DNA of 64,000 nt from Anticarsia gemmatalis (taxonomy: Eukaryota; Arthropoda; Insecta; Lepidoptera; Erebidae): positions 10,806,001-10,870,000 of the forward strand of contig NC_134749.1 of the NCBI RefSeq assembly GCF_050436995.1. Direction: 5' to 3'. The number at the start of each line of letters is the position of its first letter. Within the stretch, counting starts at the first letter, position 1. A program made the translations under genes and the position numbers. A model generated the notes under the pieces. The model was given only the letters and a program-made list of their open reading frames with translations, did not search any database and was not told the origin of the DNA. This document shows positions 23,161 to 33,795 of the stretch, in pieces.

Positions 23161-26100
23161 ATGAGTACTAAGTGGGATAACGATGAAGAAATACAAAGAT
23201 TTAGAGAATACTTAAAAATACCTAGCGTTCACCCTGATATTGATTACAGTAAGTAAATATTTTAATACTTTAGGCTAAAGGGGATTTACCCGTTCGTGTA
23301 TTATTTACTTCAACTTAGACGTTTCGACCGGTTGCGCTCACGCCTGCAGAATGATGGGCCCTAAATACTAATCCAGTTTTAGAAGGCTTTTTTTCTTTTA
23401 GACTGATAACCTTTGTATTGCCTTCGTTTTATCTTAGTGAGTTATATTAATTTAAGTACATAAATGTATCTTGCATATACACATAAAATTAGGCATCTTT
23501 GTGTGTCCTGCGTATTAAAATAAACTGTCACAAAAGATTTTGTTAGAGAGATTTGCTTAATAAAAATCAGGGTTTTTTTAATATCTGTTAAACAATAGCA
23601 CTTTTTTATCTCAATAGCAGCTAGACCAAATCGTAATTGGGATAATTACGTTATCAATACCTCTCTAAGTTCTCCGAAACGGTAGAATATATACGATTGA
23701 TAACTTTTAAACTCTCGCGTTGCATGTTTAATGTATAATAGAATACGGGAATTAACGCGAACACGCATTTTACCTTAAAATGTCTAACGTTTCGGCGCAG
23801 GTTGCACTCGTCGTGGTTGCAGGCTGACTCCGCCGGCGACCGTTCCCGTATTCTATTATACATTATATACTATTGAGCTCTATTTATATATTACTGTCTA
23901 TTTCCTAATAATAAAGAAAGAATGACAGGAAAACTATTGAAAAAACAATGTTATATCCCTGATTTGGTATAGGTACATAAATAAATTACATAATGTCCTC
24001 ATCCTTGTTCAATTTATTATCATACATAATTGTTATTCTCTTGCTACTACTTTAAAACAGTCATATTTATTTAAAAACGTTTTTTTTTTCAGAAGAGACA
24101 GAAATGTCAGACTTTTTAGCGACTTCTTTGCTATTTTAGTGCTAAATAGATTTCAAATCTATATAATATTTCTGAAATGATTATTTTTCTTATAAATAAA
24201 TGCTGGGGGAGCACAGTCTACCACAACTTTAACATCTTAACGAATAAACCGGTTTAGATAACATTTGACGATGCCATAGTTAAGCGTAAAATAAGAACAA
24301 TATGGGAAAATGTTGTCTTCTTTTCCTTAGAAGTCTCGTCTCCATACCTAACCTGCCGCGCCGTCGCATCTTGGCTTTACGTCGTCAGCAGCTTTTTATT
24401 TCAAAGAAACATTATTTTATTAACCCTTCCCACTGCTGAGCAAAAGACGCCCCTAAAAAATCCACTGATTTCATTATTTGTCTTACGACAATCCTCCCGA
24501 CTAGATTCCAAGTCGTCGCACTAACTTTTTGTGGCCTCTGCCTTCTAAATAAAGCCGACATCAAGCAACAGTGTTGGCGTGCGGAACAATTTCAAAAAAT
24601 CATTTATTTCGTAAAGTTCGAAAAAAGTACTTGAAATAATCATAATTAATTTGAAATAGTTATACTCGTATATTGTATTTTTTGAAAAGCTGGTTGCTTG
24701 TGAAAAGTTTAGAAGGTTCAAAGGCTTCTAAAGAAAAGAAGACAGAATACTTCATCATTCTATATTAACGCGTGCTTGTATATGTATTTTTAAGATCCTC
24801 ATCTCAATTTAATAAGTAAACTTTTTCTATTGGACAGATGACTGTGTAAAGTTCCTGAAGAAACAAGCAAGAGAACTAGATCTGCCTGTAGCGGTGTACG
24901 AGCTGGTGGCCAGGAAGCCGGTGGTGGTGATCACGTGGGAGGGAGTTCACAAACAACTACCTTCTATACTGCTCAACTCTCATATGGATGTGGTACCTGT
25001 GTATGAGGTAAGGCAACCTGACGTAATGGTGTTTACTAACTCTATATGAGTGATGGTAGCGACGATTTACTTATTGAAAGGACAGGTAATAATATAAGTG
25101 ATATTTCTCCAATTAACTAGTTAAAAGATAAGAAAAGACTTTTGTTTTAAGTAAAGTTGGTAGCTGGAAGTCGAAGGAATGCGAATTCCAAATATATTTT
25201 TATTTATTTTGTTAATAGTGTATTTTTGACGACATAAAGATAGTATCGGCACCAAGATAAATAAAAGAACTAGTTAATATGTAGGTACTGGCGGGTATGC
25301 TTGCGAAAAAAAGTATCATCTAATAAGGTACCTGCGGGTATTAAGGCCTGTCGTTGTTTGTTGTTGTTATAATGTTCTTCGTTCAAATTGGTTAAAAGAC
25401 GATTCAGACGTAGTTTCTATGTAAAAAGGGATAACAAACACACATAAAGGATCAAATTAAAAATCTCTGAAAAAATATCGCAAATAATTACGACATACAA
25501 TAGAAGAGGTTTTTTTCGGCAAAACTAAGTTTTAAAAAGAGTACATTTTCCTACGAAATTTTCATTGCATTTCCTTGTAAAGAGATAGAGTTGGAAATTC
25601 TATTTTGTCTAAGCATTGCATGTTTTGTCTATAAAAGATAACAGTATCGTGACATACTAATCCCTTGACAGTGTAATAAAACTGATAATATGATTCAACA
25701 TGTGTTAATGACAGACAAACATTGACATTATCTAAGATCTAATACAATAACATAAATTATCATCTATCTTTCTATTTAAATAGCTATAAACTGTTCTTGA
25801 GCAATGAGCAGACTATAGCAGCTATCAACTATCAACAACTAAGTAGCTATGGAGAAATTTTATTATGCATGAAAAATTGATCATTAGCTCGATTCTCTAC
25901 TACTATCGACTACCGACACCTCGCTAGCTATCGAGAAATTTTACACAAAAATCTGTTCAGCGCCTCTACCGGGTTCCGTAAGAACTATTTTGACTTTTAT
26001 TACAACTATTTCTAGGACAGACCCGCACTATTCGATAGTACCGCGTGTAGAAAACATTGTTAATAATTACTTTTTGTGGGATTTGTACCGTAATGGGAGC

Positions 26101-29100
26101 CTCAACAAAGCCGTAGCTCTATCGGAAAACGGCAAATAAATGAATTTGCGTCATAGCACAAACATAATATTATTATATTCTTCCGATTGCTCATATCTTT
26201 TAACTTATATTTCCTTCAGATCGATCTGATACTGGCTAAAATAAAAGCCATACAAAGCCGTTGCTCTACCGGCAAACGGCAAATAAATGAATTTGCGTCA
26301 TAGCATAATCATAATATTATTATATTCTTCCGATTGCTCAATTGATCATATCTTTTAACATATAAGTATTTCCTTCAGATCTATCTGATACTGGACAGTG
26401 GACAATAATAAAAGCCATACAATGCGTATTAAATGCAGACTAAAGATAAAATCTCCCTCAATCACAATGCTATCATCAACTTTAGCTGTAAATACACGTC
26501 ATTTCATTTCTGAGAAGAAAATATAGTATAATTATAATAATATAAAGTTAATTTTATAATTATTATTAATCCGTTCTTGAAATCTAAAGCCGCTGCCACA
26601 TAATTTCAGTTACAAGGTCTTGATTATTTTCTCACTTAACTCCTCACTTTTTCCTTAAACCTTAGCGCCCGAAAGATATTTAAAAACATCGTTTCCCTTT
26701 TCTAACCAGCTAACTTATGGAAGGTTTGTTTGATTACATATTTAAGCCGCTTGGTGAAAGGCTTACAAAAAAGGTAATTTGGCGAAAATGTCAATTTAAG
26801 TCTTGACAACTTAACTGCAATTGGGATTTTGATGAAGTGAACGCGTAATTAGTTGAACACTGTATAAGACGCAATTTTTTATCTACACATGGGGTGCTGT
26901 AAAAGCAGATAAAATATGACAGATATATATCGGATAGGATATGACGCGCTCAAGTCCGCCTATCTATAGATTTTGTATGATGCCCAAATTTGATGTAAGA
27001 GATAGTCTTACCTATATAAAATTTCAGGAACACTGGACTCACCCCCCCTTTGCTGCCGTCATCTCAAAAGATGGGTTGATCTACGCGAGGGGTGTTCAAG
27101 ACATGAAGTGCATCGGCATGATGCATCTGGAAGCTGTCAGGAGACTCAAGAATGCTGGAGTCAGGCTTAAAAGGACTGTGCATATTAGTTTTGTCCCAGG
27201 TAAGTTGTAAGGTAATAGTGGAATTTATTGCTTTTTGATAATTGTGTTTATGGTTTCGAATTGAGGTAGTAACATAGTAGGTATTGAAATTGGACAAAGA
27301 CAGCGTTTTAACAAATGATGTGTGCGGTGATGAAATGTTAAAATTACTGGAACAGCGATTAAATACAAAAGAAATATTTTAAATTTTTAATTAGCTGACA
27401 TCGAATTAAATAATTTCTTCATAATATTATAATTAAATCATTTGTGAGGTTATTGCTCTTGGTACTTTGACTTTAAGACGTAAGGAGAAGCCTTTGACGT
27501 CGTATTTTGCTGTCAAAAAGTCAAGATTAAACAAAGCAAGTAGAACTTTGGTCGACAATATCCTACTCATATTAAAATTAAAGTTTGTAAGAGAATGAAT
27601 GTATGTATGAATGTCTGTATGTTACTTTTTCTACTAAGTAAACAACTAAGCAGATTTATGATTAAGCTTGGTACAATAATAGCTTCGAACTTATATTAAC
27701 ATTTTGGATATTTTTCACTCCGGGAAACCTTTTAATGCCGACGCCATCACGAGTAGAAGCAAATAAAAATAACATAAACTTGTCATTTAAATATAGAGAA
27801 TTACTATAGGTGCTTATGCTTAATATTAATTTTCAGAGGTATGTTCATGTTTACTATGTGTTTTCAGACGAAGAAATAGGTGGAGTAGACGGTATGCGTG
27901 CGTTTGCAGCTTCAAAAGAGTTCAAGAAACTCAACATCGGTTTTGAGCTAGACGAGAGCGGACCAAATCCAAAACCTAATGAAATTTATGTTTTCTATGG
28001 AGAAAGAACATCGAGACGTAAGTATTTTTAGTTCTGGCTACTTACAATTTTATAAACAACCACTATTTGTAAATTAATATATTGATTTCAAAACAATCTT
28101 GTGAATCAATATTTAAGAATAATTTCGACAACAGTCACCCGGTACTAGAACCTATTGCAATAGTCTTGTTTCAGGCAACTTAGAGTAATGCTTTTAAGAA
28201 CAACTTTAGTTATATTAACTGAATTCTAAAATTCAATGTTTAAGCACCTGATATAATGATCTGGGCTTTATCGTCAAATAAACTACTCTGCCCCGGTTTC
28301 TGAGGTACATTTAGCGGTAGTTTATCTATACAACAGCGTTTAAGCTGATAATACATAAACATGACAGTTTGAATAGATAAACTACCGCAAAAGGTGCCTC
28401 AGAAAACGCATTAGCGATGACAATTCTCGTTACGCGTGGTTTGACTCCCTCACTTTAATAAGCGTGTCTACCCTATTACGAATAGTGTAATAGACATTAT
28501 TCTTCTTCTAAAGCATAATTAAAAAAATAGCAACAAATAATAATTAGCTATAAAACTGCTAAATAAGACACTTAGCTATATCTTGATTGGCGCGCCACCG
28601 TTACACTTCACTGACGAAACAATTAATCTTTGCCCAACGCGAATTTATAAACTAATTATACTTAAGAAACTGCACCACTTATTTCTAAATGAAATTGTTT
28701 GAACCTAGATTAAGAAATGACTATTATAAATGCTATACTGTCATATAATAAACATGAAAGTTTATGATTAATAGATGCTTGTAAAATTTTTACACAGTAA
28801 AATGCTTTTGGAGGGCGTAAATGGGAGGATTGGAAAAAAAAGGTGGAGGCCTTTGCCCAGTAGTGGGACAGTACTTGTTGCTTTTATAACGAAGTCCTGT
28901 CAACCCTTTTGCCATTGCTGATTGATTCTTGGGCTTGATCTAAAAGTACTTATACAAATAATGATAGTATGTAGCAAGAAGCAGGGCTAAATCTATAAAA
29001 ACTTGCTTTTGACTCATTTATTTTTTAATTCTTCCCCAATTTCTCCCCCACGTTAAATCGATGATTTGCAAATACAACCAAATGCGAATACGGCCAAATA

Positions 29101-32016
29101 ATAATACACATTTCTCTCACGAGAGGGGGAGAAGGAGAGTTTAAAAAAAATAACAAAGTACCTGAAATAGCCTATGGTGGACTACATACTTATTATACAA
29201 AATCCTGATATATGTGCCTAAAAATACAACAAAAATTGCCCACTTACCAAAAATAAACCAGTGACGGACTCACAATATCACTAGAACAAAATACATAAAT
29301 AATAATTCTAGATAGCTATCAACATTTTGCTCTATAAAACGAAATCCTTATGAAAGCGTCTGAAGATAACAATCTGTTTAGCAACGACACTCATAAATCC
29401 TAGAGCCTTCCTATTTATGAAACAACAAGCGACATGAGAAAACGTTTCGCAACACCCTTTGTAATTAGCTACAATAGCTACAGTACTAATTGTCGTGAAT
29501 GTGTGACACGGCAGTAGAAATTAAACTGTTATGTAAAAGTGCATCTGCACTGCAATTTTGATGTAGCAATGGATTCGTAAACGTAGCGGTGATAGCTTTT
29601 GTGTCCCACGCAGGTGATCGACAGTTCAAATCTAGAGTGATTGTTTCAAGTTGTATGTTTGTATTAGAAATAATAACTTGATTCCACGATGAAGGAAAAC
29701 TTCCTGGTGAAATCTTACATACCCGAGAGTTTCTTTAAACAGCTCTTAAAGAAAGTAGCGCTCTCAACCCGTACGATTCCAACGTGATTGACTCGGGGCC
29801 TGACTTCACTTTAATTCTAGGAGGATACTTTACCCGCATATGATATAGGATATTAGGAAAAGACAAGGAGTTAAAAAAAAAAGGTGTTTTATTATGTTTA
29901 ATGTAAAACGCACCTATGTTTTGTATTTGTGGTAGAAATCGTCGTAACGTGCAGGGGGGAGCCCGGGCATGGATCGTTATTAATCGCAGGTGGAGCTCGC
30001 ACTGCCGGAGAAAAGGTTCGTGGCCAAATGATTTCTATTATCTGTTATAATAATACTCTATGCTACAATATGTATCTCGCTTATCCCTCCAACGAGGCTG
30101 AAAAGCTTGTGCTATCTTAGTAACATAGACTTATAGTTTATTTTATGTACCTGATATACATAGTAAATACACAAAAGAAGTACCTAACTAATTTACATTT
30201 TCAAGTATGACATTAAGTTTCACAGTTATTGTTACTATTTATTGATTTAGAATAGATACATTCAATCACGCCTATCAAAGGGGTAGGTAGAAACCAAAGA
30301 ACATCTCTTGGTACGATCCTTACGAATTTCCCATCCATTGAATCAGATTTTCTATCAAAATACCTATAAGTAAACTTAATTTATTATTTACTTTTCATTA
30401 CACATACTTATTACCTAAAGCATAATAAATTATATTTAGACTATTTCATGTTTTCAGTTACACTACATAATAGACAAGTTCATGACGCTGCGTGCTCAGG
30501 AGAAGAAGAAAGTGGACGAAGGTACCTGGTTCGGTGACGTCACTACAATTAACCTGACGCAAATTGAGGTAATTGTTGTATTTCGAACCTGAACAATCAA
30601 CCAAAAATACTAGTTGTCGATAAAATAATAACTTAATTTGTCAGCCATAAAAAAAACTATCTCTCTCCCTGCTCTATGTAAGCTAAGTACCCAACCCGCA
30701 CTTAGTCAGCGTGGTGGCTCAAGGCCTAACCCCTCCCTTGGTCGGAAGAAGACTATTGCCCAGCAGTGGAACAGAAACGGGTGAAAAAACAAAAACATAA
30801 TTTAATATAGGGTGATATTATTTTGTTCCAGGGTGGTATTCAAATCAACGTGTTACCAGAGAAACTGTCAGTATCATTCGATATAAGAATCGCAGCCGAT
30901 ATAGATCATGAAGAATTTGAAAATATGGTAAGAGAAACGATTTAAATTTTCTATAGATACAACGAAAAATTTTTACACCGATTCACGTCTTTGGTTACAA
31001 CACCAAATTTTCAGCGATTTTTAGTACCTAAATGATCATGGTAAGACGGTAGAATTAAGTCATATAATAAAAAAAAACCCGGTCTCAAGTATTTTTCTCT
31101 TTTAATAAAAGCACTTTTACTGATAATACCAAACAAAACAATTGATGAAGAATATTACCGTTTTCTTTTAACTTATATTTTTTTAAGCATTTATTTGTCT
31201 ACTATCTGACTACTGACCTAATAGTAAATGACGATAAAGTCAAGAATGTTACATGTCTATCCAAGAGACACCCATTTATTTTGCTTTTGGAAGTTCTGAG
31301 ATCTTTCTGGGCAAATATTTCAGATATCAAGATGGTGCAAAGAAGCTGGAGATGATGTGACATTTGAATACGTCGTCAAGAACCCACAGATAAAGAGCAC
31401 AATACTGAATGATAAATTGACTTTCTGGACCGCCCTGGAGAAGGCAGTCAACGATATGTAAGTCATTTTTAAAAACAAAATGCATTGAAGAACATCTTTT
31501 TGTTTCGCTTTTATTTACCTTCAAGGTAAATGTCGGCAGCTCCACATGGAATACTACTTTGGTAGTTATGGTCCATTTCTCCTACACTATCTAAGGCCTT
31601 AGATAGGTTTAGGACAATATCATAGATTTCATTCCTTATTGTTGAAGATAATGAAAGAATAGAAGCTTTGAACGTGTATAATGGTTTATAAAAAAACAAC
31701 AACATTTGTTGTAAGAAGCATTTTTTTCGGCTCCCGGGGATATCCCAAAGCACCGCTGCGGCAACTTTATCCATACTGTTATGTTAAACTTTTATCTTAT
31801 TCCAGGGGCTTCACAATCAACCCAGTAATCTGTCCAGGAGCAACTGATGCCCGGTACGTTCGTCAGCAAGGCATCCCTGCCATCAACTTCTCCCCCCTCG
31901 TCAGCTCTCCCTTACTCGCTCACGCACATGACGAGTGCCTACATGTCGACGTGTATAAGAAAGGGATAGATATAATGGAGAGAGCTGTACAAGCTGTTGC
32001 TAATGTGCCCAACTAG
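23161..32016 (+). CDS. ACY1: Aminoacylase-1-like N-acyl-amino-acid hydrolase, copy A (complete, 9 exons)
   Basis: Exons: 23161-23248, 24838-25007, 27028-27199, 27868-28017, 29936-30015, 30458-30568, 30832-30927, 31324-31457, 31806-32016. All joins keep frame and total 403 aa, against 408 in human ACY1. It is a zinc-dependent M20-family enzyme that should release a fatty or acetyl acid from N-acyl L-amino acids in the cytosol; there is no signal peptide (start MSTKWDNDEEI). Visible catalytic features: His78 and Asp80 in HMDVVP, Asp111 in YARGVQDMK, Glu145/Glu146 in VPDEEIGG, Glu173 in LDESG, His205 in GEPGHGS (the residue that reaches the partner subunit), Asn263 in GGIQINVLP, and His375 in AHAHDECLH. 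All are intact, so it is probably functional. The donor of exon 5 (GTTCGT) is weak. Intron 2 is 2.0 kb. The tandem copy B starts 1.8 kb downstream. Confidence 0.93.
23731..23863. mobile_element. Tc1/mariner-type MITE with 21-bp perfect terminal repeats
   Basis: It lies in intron 1 of aminoacylase A. The left end begins ATGTATAATAGAATACGGGA and the right end is its exact reverse complement over 21 bp. Both are flanked by TA (23729-23730 and 23864-23865), as expected for TA target duplication. The interior is GC-richer (GACTCCGCCGGCGACCG). A second copy runs off the right edge of the window at 63942. Confidence 0.88.
24425..24545 (-). repeat. 3'-end fragment of a LINE/SINE family ('ctgctgggcaaaggc' type)
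   Basis: The plus strand reads CCCTTCCCACTGCTGAGCAAAAGACGCCCC and later GGCCTCTGCC, related to the piece at 61775-61890 and to the fragment at 42420-42530. It lies in intron 1 of aminoacylase A. Assignment rests on recurring words only. Confidence 0.4.
25888..26035 (+). mobile_element. Foldback MITE, family 2, partial copy
   Basis: It starts CTCGATTCTCTACTACTATC, continues GACTACCGACACC and GAGAAATTTTACACAAAAAT, and reaches CAGCGCCTCTACCGGGTTCC. It matches the complete copy at 11761-11937. The right arm is degraded (ATTCGATAGTACCG). It sits in intron 2 of aminoacylase A. Confidence 0.75.
26104..26420. repeat. Direct tandem duplication, two units of about 150-165 bp
   Basis: Both units share CAAAGCCGT, GCTCTA and then AACGGCAAATAAATGAATTT, later TTCTTCCGATTGCTCA, and CTGATACTGG. 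Unit 1 starts at 26104 and unit 2 at about 26252. Unit 2 carries short insertions. It is in intron 2 of aminoacylase A. Confidence 0.85.
28291..28408. mobile_element. Foldback MITE, family 1, copy 3
   Basis: It starts CCCCGGTTTCTGAGGTACAT and ends GGTGCCTCAGAAAACG; the inner arms AGCGGTAGTTTATCTAT and ATAGATAAACTACCGC pair. The central loop is longer than in the other copies. It lies in intron 4 of aminoacylase A. Confidence 0.82.
28825..28885 (+). repeat. 3' tail fragment of SINE family B
   Basis: It has GGAGGCCTTTGCCCAGTAGT followed by GGGACAGTACTTG, matching the end of the longer copy at 44615-44925 (CCTTGCCCAGCAGTGGGACA). It lies in intron 4 of aminoacylase A. Confidence 0.6.
29583..29815 (+). 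repeat. tRNA-headed SINE, family B, diverged copy
   Basis: It has GTGATAGCTTTTGTGTCCCA, then CACGCAGGTGATCGACAGTT, then GTATTAGAAATAATAACTTG, then ATGAAGGAAAACTTCCTGGT, in the same order as the copy at 44615-44925. It lies in intron 4 of aminoacylase A, about 120 bases before exon 5. Confidence 0.65.
30250..30345 (-). repeat. Short interspersed repeat, family C
   Basis: The plus strand shows ATCACGCCTATCAAAGGGGT, AGGTAGAAACCAAAGAACAT and TTGGTACGATCCTTACGAAT, the reverse complement of the order seen at 40430-40550. It lies in intron 5 of aminoacylase A. Confidence 0.7.
30680..30785 (+). repeat. 3' part of SINE family B
   Basis: It has CCCAACCCGCACTTAGTCAG, GTGGTGGCTCAAGGCCTAAC, and ATTGCCCAGCAGTGGAACAG, matching 44825-44925. 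It lies in intron 6 of aminoacylase A, ending about 45 bases before exon 7. Confidence 0.75.
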
Positions 32017-32423
32017 GCTGTCGTTAATCGTAATGTTTATAAAACGTAAATGTTTTATATGTATCGTGATGTTTAATCTGTTTCAAAAAGGAGGAGGTTT
32101 GCAATTCATCGCAAATTTCTCAAATTCTTTTTTACAGCCGGTCGGTACTAAAATATATCTTTAAATATACGAGTAGTTCTTGCAAAATACGCTATATCTG
32201 ATATAAATTATTTTTTTATTATTTATTAATTCTGTATCTATAATAAGTCATACAAACATAGGAGAGTGTAGGTTCACCATAAGAATTTACCATAATGTAG
32301 TTTCAGTATTAATTATTATATGATTTATAGTTTTCTATTCAAGAGTTACACATATGAGGTGTTGAACTATAACTTGGACAGTGGTTCACAGTGGTTAACT
32401 TGAACAGCACGTAAATTACTTAG

Positions 32424-32539
32424 CCCGGTTTCTGAGGTATATTAAGCCGTAGTTTATCTATTCAATAGCGTTTTTTATTTGAATTTAAACGCTTTTGAAA
32501 AGATAAACTACCGCTAAATATACCTACCTCAGAAACCGT
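32424..32539. mobile_element. Foldback MITE, family 1, copy 4
   Basis: It starts CCCGGTTTCTGAGGTATATT and ends CTACCTCAGAAACCG. The centre GCGTTTTTTATTTGAATTTA followed by AACGC is close to copy 1. Confidence 0.85.
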
Positions 32540-32569
32540 TTCTCGACAAAGTTAGGTCTATTAAATCAG

Positions 32570-32765
32570 CCTAGCCTTTCTTCCAACTAAGTTGGAGTCG
32601 GCTTTCGGTCTCACCAGATGCAGCTGAATACCAGTATTTTACATGGACCAACAGTCTATCGAACCACCACAACCCAGTTACGTGGGTTATAATACGATAG
32701 CCCCTGTGGTTGTCACACTTTCAAGCTTCTGACTACTAATAACGACTGTCAAAGATCTTTGAATA
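32570..32765 (-). repeat. Body fragment of the 5S-headed SINE family
   Basis: The plus strand reads CCTTTCTTCCAACTAAGTTG, GAGTCGGCTTTCGGTCTCAC, then TTCAAGCTTCTGACTACTAA; its reverse complement matches 54905-55110 in order. The 5S-like head is absent. Confidence 0.8.
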
Positions 32766-33122
32766 GGACAGCCATTTAGATTGTAGATTGATTGTTTATT
32801 AAAAAGACTCATCAAAATGAATGGAAAACTGAAAGTATGTTAACTAGATAAGTTAAGTAAGACATTTAAGAAGGTAATTTATAAAGTTACAGCTGCATTG
32901 ATAACATTGTTATTCAATAATGAGATCTTATCTTTTTGATCAAATTCTAACATTTTAGACCAGTGGAACAGTATTGTATTCGTATGTTATGAGGAATAAA
33001 TATTTAAAACACAACTATTGTGGTTTTATTTCCCTTACCAAAAACTAAGGAGATTGTAATAAATCTTGTGTTGTTTTAAAGCAAACTTTACGAGTATAGT
33101 TAGTTTTTGAGATTATCCAAAA

Positions 33123-33330
33123 TAGCTGCCTTTACACACACACTCTATCGCACGTTCTTAGGAGCGTATAGGATTGCGTGCGGGAAAGCAGCGTGGTCTT
33201 CGCTCGCGATTTTCTTCGCGGGCTTGACAGATGAGCGCGGCGCGTGCTCTTTCCTTTCCCCTTACACGTACGCTCTTTCACGCGCGCTTGTTGTTTCATG
33301 CGCGATAGAGTGTGTCTGTAAAGGGGGCTA
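33123..33330. mobile_element. GC-rich MITE with about 29-bp terminal inverted repeats
   Basis: The left end begins TAGCTGCCTTTACACACACA followed by CTCTATCGC. The right end is GCGATAGAGTGTGTCTGTAA followed by AGGGGGCTA, the reverse complement with a few mismatches. The interior is rich in CG (TTCGCTCGCGATTTTCTTCG). A 75-codon frame inside is accidental. Confidence 0.8.
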
Positions 33331-33795
33331 TTAGCACCTCTTTGTCGCTGTTAATTTTGGTTCTATTTAATGCTTTATAGCAATCTTGGCTTGTCCCTTA
33401 ACTGTGGCCAACAATAAGCAGTTTTATACCAAAATCTATAAAAACCAAATATTACTTTAGCACCTCTTATACCTATCGGGAATGGACCCTCGTAATATGC
33501 AGTATTATTAAATTTACTTATATCAAAATAATAATAAAATTATTTAAGTAAGTAATTAAATGGCAAATTGTTACATTATGATAATATACCAGCACAATTA
33601 TCAACACCACTTTCTAGTAGGTAGATACAGTATTTAGTTTTACAACACATTTATCTCTCATGTAAATAATATAAAGTTTATTCTTCACTCTCCGATAACA
33701 ATTCATACTGAAACAGCAACTCAATGATCAGTACATATTTACCGCTGTACAAGTTCACACGTCTTTATTAAAATAAAGGTTTTAAAATTGTGATT

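Larger units (their letters stand above)
32017..33795. other. Spacer between the two aminoacylase genes
   Basis: This holds the 3' UTR of copy A and the promoter of copy B, plus three insertions: a family 1 MITE (32424-32539), a piece of the 5S-headed SINE family (32570-32765, minus) and a GC-rich MITE (33123-33330). An AATAAA at 32995-33000 could serve copy A, giving a 3' UTR near 1 kb; no nearer perfect signal was seen. The bases ATATAAAG at 33668-33675 lie about 120 bases before the start codon of copy B and may belong to its promoter. Confidence 0.5.
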
